A DNA stretch of 54,269 nt, from contig DAYH01000027.1 of the NCBI GenBank assembly GCA_002506825.1, positions 1-54,269 of the forward strand, read 5' to 3'. This DNA comes from Euryarchaeota archaeon UBA103 (GTDB lineage Archaea > Thermoplasmatota > Poseidoniia > Poseidoniales > Thalassarchaeaceae). A program made the position numbers and the translations under genes. Position 1 is the stretch's first letter, and each line of letters opens with the position of its first letter. The notes under the pieces were generated by a model. It was not told the origin of the DNA. It saw only the letters and a program-made list of their open reading frames with translations, and made no database searches. Shown one piece after another: positions 1 to 9,346 of this stretch.

Positions 1-1029
1 AGGATAGAAGGAGTTACGCAGTATGAAAGCGGCCTACTTAATCTCATTATAACTGCCGAAAACTCATTATTACTCGACAATAGGACTGCCAGTATCAGAG
101 TCTTTTCCGAGGTATCGGGACACTATGAAGAACATGTTATCACCATTATACCAGACTCCAGCAGGTATCAGGAGAGCTCACTCTGGAAGCTCACGGGTAC
201 TCTTCAAGAACCGATAATCTGCACCTCTATGATAATTGAAGATGAATCTACGGGAAATGCTTCAGTTTCAAATCCTCGATGGACACTCCTCAACGATTCT
301 GCACTTATTCGAGGCAGCAACGAGATATGCCTAATGGGAGTAAACGGAGCATCAATCAGTGGCCCCTCAGACTATCTGGGAAGGCATCTTGGTCCTCTGC
401 TGAGAATTATCTGGGATGATGGAACGACCAGCTCATCAAGGACGCCCATCGAGAATACCTCGCCATCGGTCAACTCAATGGAAGGAATACTGAAGTTACC
501 TCAGATATTTTCTGGATATTCGGTAGGTTATGTCCAGTCTACGGCGCCATTCTGCCCTACTCAATCAGACTTCCCAGAAGTTGATCCAGATATTTCGTGG
601 AATAGGACCTTGGGAGATTACTCCTTCATTGAAATCCCTGATGAGTACACGGGAAATGGCTCTTTAGTTATCCAAGAAGGAGGATGGCTCGTTGTATGTG
701 ACCAGGATACAATGGCCTCCTCATATTCGATATCTAGCGGGCCAGAAATTTGGGTCTCTCCGGGAGGATTGAGAAATGGGGTCTCCTATTCTGGTACTAG
801 TATCATTAACATCGCCAATCTTCAGAATCAAACTCTTCCAATAATCGTCACGACCTCGGGACCACCTGGAGAATTTTGGGATATCCAAGCACCTGAATCA
901 ATTTTAGGATTATCAGATGCTGATATCACACTGAGCATCATGGAGCCTGGTTATGAAGCAGTAGTTTGGGTCGTCCCAGATGATTCTGGAATAATTGTCC
1001 ACTCAGATATCAGGGAGGCGTGGCAATGA
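1..1029 (+). CDS. C-terminal part of a large unrecognised protein (5' end outside window)
   Basis: The frame is open from base 1 to the TGA at 1027-1029, with no convincing start inside, so the gene begins upstream of the window; about 342 residues are visible. The sequence is rich in Ser, Thr, Gly, Asp and Asn, has several N-x-S/T sequons, and reads like beta-sandwich extracellular material. I see no membrane segment or sorting signal at its C-terminus, which ends in EAWQ. It overlaps the start of the next gene by 4 bp (ATGA), so the two are probably co-transcribed. I do not recognise a family and propose no function. Composition suggests a secreted or surface protein, but the N-terminus that would show a signal peptide is missing. 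Confidence 0.75.
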   Translation, partial: RIEGVTQYESGLLNLIITAENSLLLDNRTASIRVFSEVSGHYEEHVITIIPDSSRYQESSLWKLTGTLQEPIICTSMIIEDESTGNASVSNPRWTLLNDSALIRGSNEICLMGVNGASISGPSDYLGRHLGPLLRIIWDDGTTSSSRTPIENTSPSVNSMEGILKLPQIFSGYSVGYVQSTAPFCPTQSDFPEVDPDISWNRTLGDYSFIEIPDEYTGNGSLVIQEGGWLVVCDQDTMASSYSISSGPEIWVSPGGLRNGVSYSGTSIINIANLQNQTLPIIVTTSGPPGEFWDIQAPESILGLSDADITLSIMEPGYEAVVWVVPDDSGIIVHSDIREAWQ

Positions 1030-1973
1030 GGGTCGCCATTCTTGGGATCGGCTCAATAGGAGGGGTCATTTTAGCAGGCCTAGCCGATACAGAATTAGAA
1101 CTCGTAGCGGTTTCACGAGGATCCACTGCTCAGGCACTGTCCTCTGAGGGCCTTGTTATCCATACTCCAGAGGGCGTCATAGAATCAATCCCTCCGGATA
1201 GATACGAATTAGTAGATAGCGAATCAGGGCCCCTGCCAGACTCCGTGGTTGGCAGCTGCCAAGCAGCTATAATTTGTGGAAAGGCATACTCGACCCCTAT
1301 CCTCTCTCAAATTGCCGATGAAATACTATCTGACGAGGGCGTTGCGATTAGCATCCAAAACGGAATGGGGCATGCTCAGCAGATTTCAAGCAGACTGGGG
1401 ATATCGAGGACATTGGGCGGAGCGACTACACACGGGGCATGGAGGGACAAGGACGGGATCCATTGGGTCGGAAGAGGCTCAATCACCATGGGGTCACTAG
1501 ATGGAGAATCTCCAGATGAAATCACGACTTCTCTGATGAAGGCTCTAGATGATGCGGCACTTTCGCCAATATGGACTCCTGACATATCCAAGGCCGTCTG
1601 GCAAAAGCTTCTGATAAATATCGCAATAAATCCTATTTGCTCTATCTCGGGAGTTAGGAATGGGGCACTCTTGGAAAACGATTTATGGGAACAGTCACAA
1701 GAGATTCTTCAAGAGTCGCTATCCGTAGCCCAAGCCTCAGGCATTAATATCACAGGTCCCGAAATACAGAATCTACTAATCGAGGTAGTCGAGGCCACAT
1801 CAGGAAATAGATGCTCAATGTTACAGGACCTAATGGCCGGAAGGAGGACAGAGATAGATTCACTTTGCGGATATGTCATTAGAATGGGTGAAAGCCTTGG
1901 AATCCCAACTCCACTTAATTCGATGCTCAGGGCTTTAGTGAAAGGAGTAGAAATGTCATCCCATACCGATTAA
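1026..1973 (+). CDS. Ketopantoate reductase family protein (ApbA/PanE-like)
   Basis: A 315-residue NAD(P)H-dependent oxidoreductase of the family that reduces 2-dehydropantoate to pantoate for coenzyme A synthesis. It shows the N-terminal dinucleotide motif GIGSIGG (residues 7-13), the family motif IQNGMG near residue 115, a lysine in the segment KAVWQKLLINIAINP where the family has a catalytic Lys, and the C-terminal SMLQDLMAGRRTEID block that binds pantoate in PanE. Length matches the family (about 300). I chose ATG at 1026 because it overlaps the upstream stop as ATGA; a GTG two codons earlier is also possible. The gene abuts nadB on the opposite strand with no spacer. PanE paralogues act on other 2-keto acids, so substrate is inferred. 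Confidence 0.85.
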   Translation: MRVAILGIGSIGGVILAGLADTELELVAVSRGSTAQALSSEGLVIHTPEGVIESIPPDRYELVDSESGPLPDSVVGSCQAAIICGKAYSTPILSQIADEILSDEGVAISIQNGMGHAQQISSRLGISRTLGGATTHGAWRDKDGIHWVGRGSITMGSLDGESPDEITTSLMKALDDAALSPIWTPDISKAVWQKLLINIAINPICSISGVRNGALLENDLWEQSQEILQESLSVAQASGINITGPEIQNLLIEVVEATSGNRCSMLQDLMAGRRTEIDSLCGYVIRMGESLGIPTPLNSMLRALVKGVEMSSHTD

Positions 1974-3611
1974 TCAAACAAGATCAATGTTAAAGTGAAG
2001 TCCAACATTATTCCTTCTCATCATCGACGAATTAACTACCAACTTAGAAACTAGTACTAGGTTGCGGAGCTCAATCAGCTCTTGGGTAGGTTTGCAACTC
2101 ATCCAATATCGTGATACCTCCTTCTCAATGTGTTCTATTCTCCGTTCAGCTCGCTCTAGCCTGGAATCGCTCTTCACTAGGCCTACGTCTTGAGTCATTG
2201 TCGTCCTCAATACATCCAGATCAGTGATAAGTGGAATATTCTCAATTAATTGTCCGAGGTCTTCTGACCTCCATCTAGGAAGGTTTTCAACCAAATCACC
2301 CAACTCATCGCCTTTCCATCTTTCAATAATATCCATGGATGCTCTGCCTGAGTAAACTACAGCCTCCAGTAGACTGTTTGAAGCCAGCCTGTTGGCCCCA
2401 TGAAGGCCTGTACAAGCAACCTCTCCAATAGCATACAGCCCAGGCATCGGGTACTCCTCAAACTCGACCCTTCCAACCCCATCTACAGAGACACCTCCTA
2501 CCATATAATGAGCAGCGGGAGTTACTGGTATCGGGTCCACTCCCATTTCTACTCCCTCTTCTCGTAACCTTCTGGAAATAGTCGGAAATGAGTTATGCAG
2601 CTCGTCCTTATCCAGGTGCTCTGTTACAAGAAGTACATGTGGGGACCCCAATCTCTTCATCTCGGTATCAATCGCTCTAGCCACCACGTCCCTGGTACCG
2701 AGACTTCCCTTGGACGAGTAATTCAACATGAACGAGAACAGAGAAGGCTCAATATTACTTTCAGATGACTTCCAGTTGGAGTATTCTTCAATGGTCATCA
2801 GTACTGCGCCATGCCCCCTCAGAGCTTCGGTTATCAAGAAGGGTTTCGAATTATTGGAGTGAAGGGCAGTCGGATGAAACTGAATGAACTCCATGTCCCT
2901 TATGTCTGCCCCGGACCTACTGGCCATGGCAACTCCATCCCCTGTGGCAATTGAGGGGTTAGTTGTTGCTTTGTGCATCATGCCAGCACCCCCAGTCGCG
3001 AGAACTACCACTCTAGAGGGAAGGGTCCACACCACTCCCTCGGGAGATAAGCACCACACTCCTGACACTCCCAAGCCGGGTTTTGCATGATCCTTCCGGA
3101 TCAGATCTACAGCCATCCAGTTCTCTAAAATCGTTAGATTTGAATCAGACTCCTCCGAGGCTACTTCAGTCAGAGCACGTTCTATCTCGGCACCAGTTCT
3201 GTCCCTGGTATGGAAAATCCTAGCACCACTATGGCCTCCTTCTATCGCCATGTCATATTCTCCAGAAGAGTTATGATCAAACTCCACTCCATGACCAATC
3301 AAATCCCTAATTCTATCCGATGCCTCTGAGATAACACTCCTGACTACTCCCTCGTCACATAGTCCTGAACCGGCGTCTAGAGTATCTCTGACATGCGACT
3401 CAAGTCCGTCCAAATCATCCGGGTCTAATACCCCAGCTATCCCTCCCTGTGCCCAATTAGTCGATGAAGTAGAAACCTCCTTCTTGGTAACAATTGCAAC
3501 GCGAAGCCCAGATCTAGCGCATTCAACTGCTAAGAATAGTCCTGCTATTCCAGAGCCTATCACTGCCACATCAACAGGGGAGAGATCCACTCCTCCATTC
3601 TCGTCGCTCAC
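1974..3611 (-). CDS. nadB: L-aspartate oxidase NadB
   Basis: FAD-dependent oxidase that converts L-aspartate to iminoaspartate, the first step of de novo NAD synthesis. At 545 residues it has the usual size. Visible motifs are the N-terminal FAD-binding segment VIGSGIAGLFLAVE, the STNWAQGGIAG block typical of fumarate reductase/NadB flavoproteins, a QFHPTAL segment in the active-site region, GTRDVVARAID containing the catalytic Arg, and LYAIGEVACTGLHGANRLASNS shortened here to the family hallmark GANRLASNS. The C-terminal helical domain is complete. The start is a GTG at 3611. It is divergent from smc with 178 bp between. The partner genes nadA and nadC are not in the window, but nadM lies at 15.1 kb. 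Confidence 0.95.
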   Translation of the reverse strand: MSDENGGVDLSPVDVAVIGSGIAGLFLAVECARSGLRVAIVTKKEVSTSSTNWAQGGIAGVLDPDDLDGLESHVRDTLDAGSGLCDEGVVRSVISEASDRIRDLIGHGVEFDHNSSGEYDMAIEGGHSGARIFHTRDRTGAEIERALTEVASEESDSNLTILENWMAVDLIRKDHAKPGLGVSGVWCLSPEGVVWTLPSRVVVLATGGAGMMHKATTNPSIATGDGVAMASRSGADIRDMEFIQFHPTALHSNNSKPFLITEALRGHGAVLMTIEEYSNWKSSESNIEPSLFSFMLNYSSKGSLGTRDVVARAIDTEMKRLGSPHVLLVTEHLDKDELHNSFPTISRRLREEGVEMGVDPIPVTPAAHYMVGGVSVDGVGRVEFEEYPMPGLYAIGEVACTGLHGANRLASNSLLEAVVYSGRASMDIIERWKGDELGDLVENLPRWRSEDLGQLIENIPLITDLDVLRTTMTQDVGLVKSDSRLERAERRIEHIEKEVSRYWMSCKPTQELIELRNLVLVSKLVVNSSMMRRNNVGLHFNIDLV

Positions 3612-3789
3612 AAGATACCCACAGCGATTCAGCCTAGAATCTTCTCCATTAATGATTCTCTACGGCGCAGTGAGGAATACTCCGGAACCGTTGTGCTGAA
3701 CTGGAGGGAGCCTCAACATTGATAGGCGTAAAGACGGGGAGGTCATGAATGGTGTCGGCGGAAAATTTTCCCGATACTAAGGTGATGGG

Positions 3790-6700
3790 ATGCATCTGAA
3801 AAGAATAGAAGTCGAGAACTTCAAATCATTTGGCGGTGAGATGGTAATCCCGTTCGACAAGGGATTCACAGCAATTACCGGCCCCAATGGAAGTGGTAAG
3901 TCTAATTCTGGGGATGCCATACAGTTTGTTCTGGGTCCGAAGTCAACCAAGGCACTCAGGGCATCCAATGTGTCTGAGCTTATTTTCAACGGAGGGGGCA
4001 GAGGGAAGGCCGCTAAACACATGACAGTCACCCTCGTCTTTGCTAACGTAGCCGAACACGATGGCAGGAGACGTCTGAGAATCGAAGAAGATGAGGTGTC
4101 TTTTACCAGATCCGTGAGGTTGAACAGAAAGGGAGACCCCGTCTCTTCCTTCAGAATAGGGGACAAACCATCCACTGCAACAGAGATGCGAAGAGTTCTC
4201 GCAGAAGCCGGCCTAAGGGGGGATGGCTACAACATAGTACTCCAAGGCGATGTTACCAACCTAGCTACTATGACTCCTCACAAGAGAAGGGGAGTTCTGG
4301 AAGATGTCGCCGGTGTCACTGCCTATGATGATGAAATCAGAAGAGCTACCACTCAGAGAAAGCATGTAGAAAGTAGCATAGAGACAATAGATCTTCTTGA
4401 AGATGACAAGAAGAAGCAACTAAAACAACTCTCCAAGGAGAGGGAGCAGGCGCTCAAGTACAAGGAAATTAAGGAGGAATTCGACAAGTCCAGGGTGACT
4501 CTCTACCAATCCAGATATAGGAACCGACTAGATGAGGTCAGCCTTTTGGGCAACGAGAGAACGGATTATTCTGAGAGGGTCAAGGGCCTAGGGGACTCCC
4601 TAGCGGATGGAAACAAGAAACTCGATTCTTTCGACACAGAATTAGTTTCTGTCGAGTCCGAATTGAGACAAGCTCTAGCTGGAGACGCTCAGAGAATTAT
4701 GGAGAGTATCCGTCAACATGAGATAGAAATAGAAACAGGCTCAGATAGAATCGGCGATCAGAGAAAGATTATTTCAAGCTCAAAGGAAGAAACATCAACT
4801 CTCCAAAAGGAGCTAGAGAGGGCTTTGAAAGCTAAAAATGAAGCTAATGACAAGCTCCATTCTGCTAAGAGATCACTTGACGAGGCAGAGCAGTCACTAA
4901 TCGACTCAGCAAGGGAAGAGGCCGATGCCAGGAAGGCCATAGAATCAGGAGATAAGTTCGCTAGAGACCTAAATAGGGCATTAGGGAAGGCTAGTGACAG
5001 AGTTTCTGAGGCCCAAGACACATACGCGCAGGCACAATTGGAATCTGACAGGGCCGAGCAGGTTTCCCAATTGGCTTCAGAGAATCTAGCCGATCTCGAG
5101 GAAAAGTTCGAGGAAGCAACAATGATTAGAGATGATCTGGATCTAGTTGGCGAAGATATCCACAACTCCGAGCCAGAATCTGACAGGTCCTCATTAGCCG
5201 ATGACCTAAGAAGGCTCCAAAAGCAAGAATCCGAACTCAGAACTGATAGGGATAGGGCAGAGATTAGACTAAGGGACGCTGAAAGAGAACTCAGTAAAGC
5301 CAGAGCTAGGCAGGAAGCTAGATCATCAGCACCAGGATCAGCAATCACAATCGCCGCTCTAACAAAACTCAGGGAGAGCGGTCAGATTTCAGGTATTTTA
5401 GGCACTCTTGGAGAACTTACTTCCCCTAAGGATCCATCCCATGAGGAAGCACTAGCCACTGCTCTGGGGAACGGTCTGAGGAGCATTGTAGTCAGGGATG
5501 ACGAGGTCGCCGCAGAGTGTATCAAGTGGTTAAGACAGAATAGCGGAGGTAGGGCTACTTTCCTCCCTCTGAATAAGCTGAAAGTTTCCAGGCCACAGGG
5601 AAGGACCCTTATCGTAGCCAGAAATCCTGGAATAATTGGATTTGCCCAAGATCTACTAGATTACGACCAAGAGGTAGAGATCGCGGTCACCTACGCTAGC
5701 AGGAACACACTTCTTGTCCAATCAATGGAAGTGGCCAGGAACAATATGGGAGGGGTCAGGATGGTGACTCTTGATGGTTCGTTAATTGAGAGTTCCGGAG
5801 CTATGACTGGAGGCTCTAAATCACGAGGAAATCGTCCCGCCTTCGGAGGTAGTGCAGGGGGGCACTCAAGTATCGACAAGCATGAAAGATTGGTCCAAGA
5901 TGCCAATCTACTATACTCCACAGTAGACGCGGCATTGAGAGAGACAATGCTCAATCTTCAAGATCTAAGAAATAGAATCAATAATGTAGACGGCAGCGAT
6001 CACTCGGTCAAACTGAGAAACTGGAAGGCCGATATGGATAGGGCCATCAAATCCCTCTCGGAGATAGAAAAGAGGATGAATATCTCCAGGGCCGAGTTCA
6101 AAACCTGTGAAGGTACAAAGTCTCTGAAAATCTCTGATGCCGAGAAAGCCAGAGTCGATCTAGAGACAGCGCTACAGAACCGCACAGATGCCGCAGAGGC
6201 CCTACAAGACAATACTCCTGATCATCTATCCGAGATACTCAGGGCGGCCGAGAGAAAGAGGACAGAGGCCGAGAGGACCAAGCTATCTTGCGAGTCATCG
6301 ATATCAACAAACGAGAGCCAAATCGTTTTGATGAATCAAAGAGTCTCAGATATCGAAACTAGGATTTCCAAGCAAGAAGGGGAAATAGTTCTGGCGCAAG
6401 CATCAATATCGAAACTAGAGCTATCCATATCAACTTCAAAATCTGAGCTCGTTGAACTGAAAGGCAAGTCAGAGCAATTCGATGAAGAGCACCAGATACT
6501 CACAAACAGAAGGGACCAGCTTGTAGGGGAGAGGGCCAGTCTCAGGGCCACACTAGACCAACTTTCAAAAGAGAGAGAAACCATCAAGTCAAGAATCAAT
6601 GAACTCAATTCTCAGATCAGGCAGAAAGCCATACTAGCTGAGGAAACTGCCGAGGAGCTAGCAGACGCTGGAGTAGCTATTCCTTCCGAAGACATCCAAC

Positions 6701-7719
6701 TACCAACAATTGCCGAGGCGGAACGAGCGATGCAGGGGCTCGAACGCCGTCTCGGCAACCTTGGTAATGTGAATATGCTGGCTATAGATCAGTATGATGA
6801 GACTGCCGAGAGGATTTCCGCCCTCATAGAAGATGGGAAAACCCTACGATCTAGAAGAGATCACTTGGTCAGCATAGCCGAACAGCTAGAGGATGAGAGG
6901 AAAACGAGATTCATGACAGTTTTCGAACATGTCAACAACAACTTCAGCAGAGTATACGAAATACTACAGCCATCCGGCTCTGGAAAACTAAGGCTGGAAA
7001 ACTCGAAGAATCCTTTCGAAGGAGGATTAGAGATGGCCTGCGTCCCCCCGGGCAAGAGTAGGAATACTCGTAGATCAGCACTATCGGGAGGGGAGAAGTC
7101 CATGGCCGCTCTGGCTCTTATTTTCGCTATTCAAGATTACGAACCAAGTCCGTTCTACTACTTCGATGAAGTGGATCAGAACCTAGATCCATTCAATTCA
7201 GGCAGAATAGCCACTCTCTGCAGAATAAGGAGTGAAAGGGCCCAGTTCATCATGGTGACTCTGAGGAAGGTAAGCCTATCTCTAGCTGATCATCATATCG
7301 GTATAACTCATGCTGGAGATGGATGTAGCAGGAGAATAACGGACTTCGATAGGGCAGCCGCTATAGAGCTCAGTGAGGAGTTAGAAGCTGAGAAAAAGGC
7401 TCAAGAGGAATCAAAGGCGGAGAAAGAAGCTATGCCAGATTTGCCGGATCCGCAGAATATGCCAAAGGTCCCTGAGCCTCTTGAAAACCCAGCCAGCTTA
7501 GGCGGTCTGGCAGAAAGAGCAGGTGTCGAAAAAGGGACTGAAAGACATGGAACAGTAGCTGTAGAAGAGGACTCAGTTATCGGCTCACTGAGAGAGAGAA
7601 CCGGTGATTGGACTGAAGATATCGACGAGAAAGAAAAGGTAATTTTTCATGATAATGATGATACTGAAGATGCCGTGGAGGATTTCCAGAATCAGGAAGT
7701 CGATGCCAACGAGGTGTGA
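3790..7719 (+). CDS. smc: Chromosome segregation ATPase SMC
   Basis: Structural-maintenance-of-chromosomes ATPase, the core of the prokaryotic condensin. The 1309-residue protein has Walker A GPNGSGKS at residues 31-38, a coiled coil, a hinge domain at roughly residues 530-680 (ISGILGTLGEL through the GAMTGGSKSRG motif), a second coiled coil, the ABC signature LSGGEKS near residue 1098 and Walker B FYYFDEVD near 1125. Typical SMCs end soon after this; here about 120 charged residues follow, rich in Glu, Asp, Lys and Pro, with no recognised domain. The stop overlaps the start of scpA, and scpA overlaps scpB, giving a tight condensin operon. The N- and C-terminal ATPase halves are complete, so the gene looks functional. 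Confidence 0.97.
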   Translation: MHLKRIEVENFKSFGGEMVIPFDKGFTAITGPNGSGKSNSGDAIQFVLGPKSTKALRASNVSELIFNGGGRGKAAKHMTVTLVFANVAEHDGRRRLRIEEDEVSFTRSVRLNRKGDPVSSFRIGDKPSTATEMRRVLAEAGLRGDGYNIVLQGDVTNLATMTPHKRRGVLEDVAGVTAYDDEIRRATTQRKHVESSIETIDLLEDDKKKQLKQLSKEREQALKYKEIKEEFDKSRVTLYQSRYRNRLDEVSLLGNERTDYSERVKGLGDSLADGNKKLDSFDTELVSVESELRQALAGDAQRIMESIRQHEIEIETGSDRIGDQRKIISSSKEETSTLQKELERALKAKNEANDKLHSAKRSLDEAEQSLIDSAREEADARKAIESGDKFARDLNRALGKASDRVSEAQDTYAQAQLESDRAEQVSQLASENLADLEEKFEEATMIRDDLDLVGEDIHNSEPESDRSSLADDLRRLQKQESELRTDRDRAEIRLRDAERELSKARARQEARSSAPGSAITIAALTKLRESGQISGILGTLGELTSPKDPSHEEALATALGNGLRSIVVRDDEVAAECIKWLRQNSGGRATFLPLNKLKVSRPQGRTLIVARNPGIIGFAQDLLDYDQEVEIAVTYASRNTLLVQSMEVARNNMGGVRMVTLDGSLIESSGAMTGGSKSRGNRPAFGGSAGGHSSIDKHERLVQDANLLYSTVDAALRETMLNLQDLRNRINNVDGSDHSVKLRNWKADMDRAIKSLSEIEKRMNISRAEFKTCEGTKSLKISDAEKARVDLETALQNRTDAAEALQDNTPDHLSEILRAAERKRTEAERTKLSCESSISTNESQIVLMNQRVSDIETRISKQEGEIVLAQASISKLELSISTSKSELVELKGKSEQFDEEHQILTNRRDQLVGERASLRATLDQLSKERETIKSRINELNSQIRQKAILAEETAEELADAGVAIPSEDIQLPTIAEAERAMQGLERRLGNLGNVNMLAIDQYDETAERISALIEDGKTLRSRRDHLVSIAEQLEDERKTRFMTVFEHVNNNFSRVYEILQPSGSGKLRLENSKNPFEGGLEMACVPPGKSRNTRRSALSGGEKSMAALALIFAIQDYEPSPFYYFDEVDQNLDPFNSGRIATLCRIRSERAQFIMVTLRKVSLSLADHHIGITHAGDGCSRRITDFDRAAAIELSEELEAEKKAQEESKAEKEAMPDLPDPQNMPKVPEPLENPASLGGLAERAGVEKGTERHGTVAVEEDSVIGSLRERTGDWTEDIDEKEKVIFHDNDDTEDAVEDFQNQEVDANEV

Positions 7720-8726
7720 TGATGGCGGTTCTAGATGGTCAGGCAATGAGGGACGATATCGTCTCAAGACTACTGGGAGGGGAGCCAGACTTAGCAACTA
7801 GTAAGTATCTAGATAGAATTTCTGAATTGGCCAGTATGGAAGAGGCGGAGCACCAATTTCTAATCGATCCATTCGACAGGTCAGTAGCTCTAGTTTTTCA
7901 GATGTTTCAGAGTACTGATTTAGATCCGTGGGATGTAGACCTTTCCAGCTTCTTGGAAATGTTCTCAAAGAGGATCGAGAGCTCGGAGAATATAGATTTA
8001 CCAACATGTGGCAGACTCATTAGAATGGCTTGGTCAATACTAAGGAGCCAAGCTTCCGCGCTAATCGAGAAACAGGAGAGGGCATTCGATTTCGAGGAGG
8101 AGGATACCTGGGATTTTGAAGGAGGTTGGGAAACCGATTTTGATGACGAGGATTACAACTTCTCAGTAGGAGTTCTATCCGGCGCTGCCGATAACGTACT
8201 TCCAACTATATTCGAAGGTAGGGTCCATCGTGACGAAGGACGCCCAGTAACCCTCGGAGAATTACTGATGGGTCTGCAGGAAGCAGGAAGGTTGGCAGAG
8301 GAGCAAAGGACTAGGGAGAGGATAGCGCAGGAGAGAAGAGAGGCTCTTTCTACCGCCCGTGAGAGATTCAAGGGAAGCCTGCACATCGAAGATCTAGAGG
8401 GAGATTTGGAGAGAACATGGTACGCGTTGAAGAACAGGTCCATCTCAAAGGATGAGTCTGTCGGCCTTCGAGAGGTATCCGAGGAGTTGATGGCAATGGC
8501 GCTAGATTCGGGAGTGGAGAAAGGGGAAGCCAGGGCAGAGGCCCAAGTGACTGCGTTAGTTTCCGCACTATTCCTCACCAACAGGGGGTATACCGAATTA
8601 TCTCAGGAGCCAGGTAGGAATGGCAAGGTAAATTTAGTTCCGTTATGGGGGGACGATGAGAGCTTCTCAGAGCTAACTGCAAAGCTCCATCCAGGAGAGG
8701 TCAAGGGAGTAGGATTCAATGAGTGA
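7719..8726 (+). CDS. scpA: Segregation and condensation protein ScpA (kleisin)
   Basis: Kleisin subunit that bridges the two SMC heads and binds ScpB. The N-terminal region carries the ScpA pattern FDRSVALVFQMFQSTDLDPWDVDLSSFLEMF (family consensus: a helix with DPWDIDI), and the C-terminal segment ending in GDDESFSELTAKLHPGE looks like the winged-helix that contacts the SMC head. At about 335 residues it is longer than bacterial ScpA (about 250) because of an acidic, Arg-rich middle. The start is ambiguous between GTG 7716, ATG 7719 and ATG 7722; a GAGGTG motif at 7711-7716 could serve as ribosome-binding site. Position between smc and scpB makes the assignment firm. Confidence 0.92.
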   Translation: MMAVLDGQAMRDDIVSRLLGGEPDLATSKYLDRISELASMEEAEHQFLIDPFDRSVALVFQMFQSTDLDPWDVDLSSFLEMFSKRIESSENIDLPTCGRLIRMAWSILRSQASALIEKQERAFDFEEEDTWDFEGGWETDFDDEDYNFSVGVLSGAADNVLPTIFEGRVHRDEGRPVTLGELLMGLQEAGRLAEEQRTRERIAQERREALSTARERFKGSLHIEDLEGDLERTWYALKNRSISKDESVGLREVSEELMAMALDSGVEKGEARAEAQVTALVSALFLTNRGYTELSQEPGRNGKVNLVPLWGDDESFSELTAKLHPGEVKGVGFNE

Positions 8727-9345
8727 AGAGACAAGCCTACCTACTCTCCTCGAGGCTATTCTTTTCGGAGCTGGGAGATCAATGTCAGTAGATGAGCTAG
8801 CATCTCTTCTCTCTATGAGGAACTTCCAAATCTCCGAGGGATTGGGAGAATTGAAAACTATCATGGATTCCAGGAAAAACTCAGCTCTACAATTGACAGA
8901 CGTTTCAGGAAGGTGGATAATTGAGGTCAAGCCAGACATCTCTCCTTCCCTCCCCGAGTCTTTCAAACCAGAAATCCCGCAAAGACTTCTCCCAGCGGCG
9001 GCTTTGATTGCTTATCATCAACCAATGCCCCAAGCCCAGTTGCGAGATATGCTCGGACCCAAGGCCTATGATCACGTCAGGGACCTAGCAAGCCTTGGAC
9101 TGATCGACAAGAGAAGAGATGGCCTAACTAGGAGGCTAACTACCACTAGGAGATTCGCAGAGTACTTCGGATGCCCAGAAATTGAATATCGAAAGGTTAG
9201 GGCGTGGTTCAGAGACGAAGCGTCTAAACTCGGTTTGACAAGTGCTCAATTAGCGGCCTCTCTCGCCCCAGACGAACAAATGACAATTTCCGAGTTTACT
9301 GGAGAGGGCGGAGAAAGAGAGATCGATGCCCAGGCCGAAGAGTGA
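8719..9345 (+). CDS. scpB: Segregation and condensation protein ScpB
   Basis: Dimeric winged-helix partner of the ScpA kleisin. The 208-residue product begins with the family pattern TLLEAILFGAG (residues 8-18), followed by two winged-helix repeats including the RLLPAAALIAYHQPMPQAQLRDMLG-type segment of the second wing and the RRDGLTRRLTTTRRFAEYFG-type end. Length is close to bacterial ScpB. Its ATG lies within the last 8 bp of scpA, so translation is probably coupled. The gene ends one base before the convergent GDPD-like gene. The last 40 residues are acidic and not conserved in the family as I know it. Confidence 0.92.
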   Translation: MSEETSLPTLLEAILFGAGRSMSVDELASLLSMRNFQISEGLGELKTIMDSRKNSALQLTDVSGRWIIEVKPDISPSLPESFKPEIPQRLLPAAALIAYHQPMPQAQLRDMLGPKAYDHVRDLASLGLIDKRRDGLTRRLTTTRRFAEYFGCPEIEYRKVRAWFRDEASKLGLTSAQLAASLAPDEQMTISEFTGEGGEREIDAQAEE

Positions 9346-9346
9346 T

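Noticed and set aside
4758..5348. 196-codon open frame opposite smc
   Set aside because: Ser/Leu-rich mirror of the coiled-coil coding strand; no start context or family, and the smc frame is certain.
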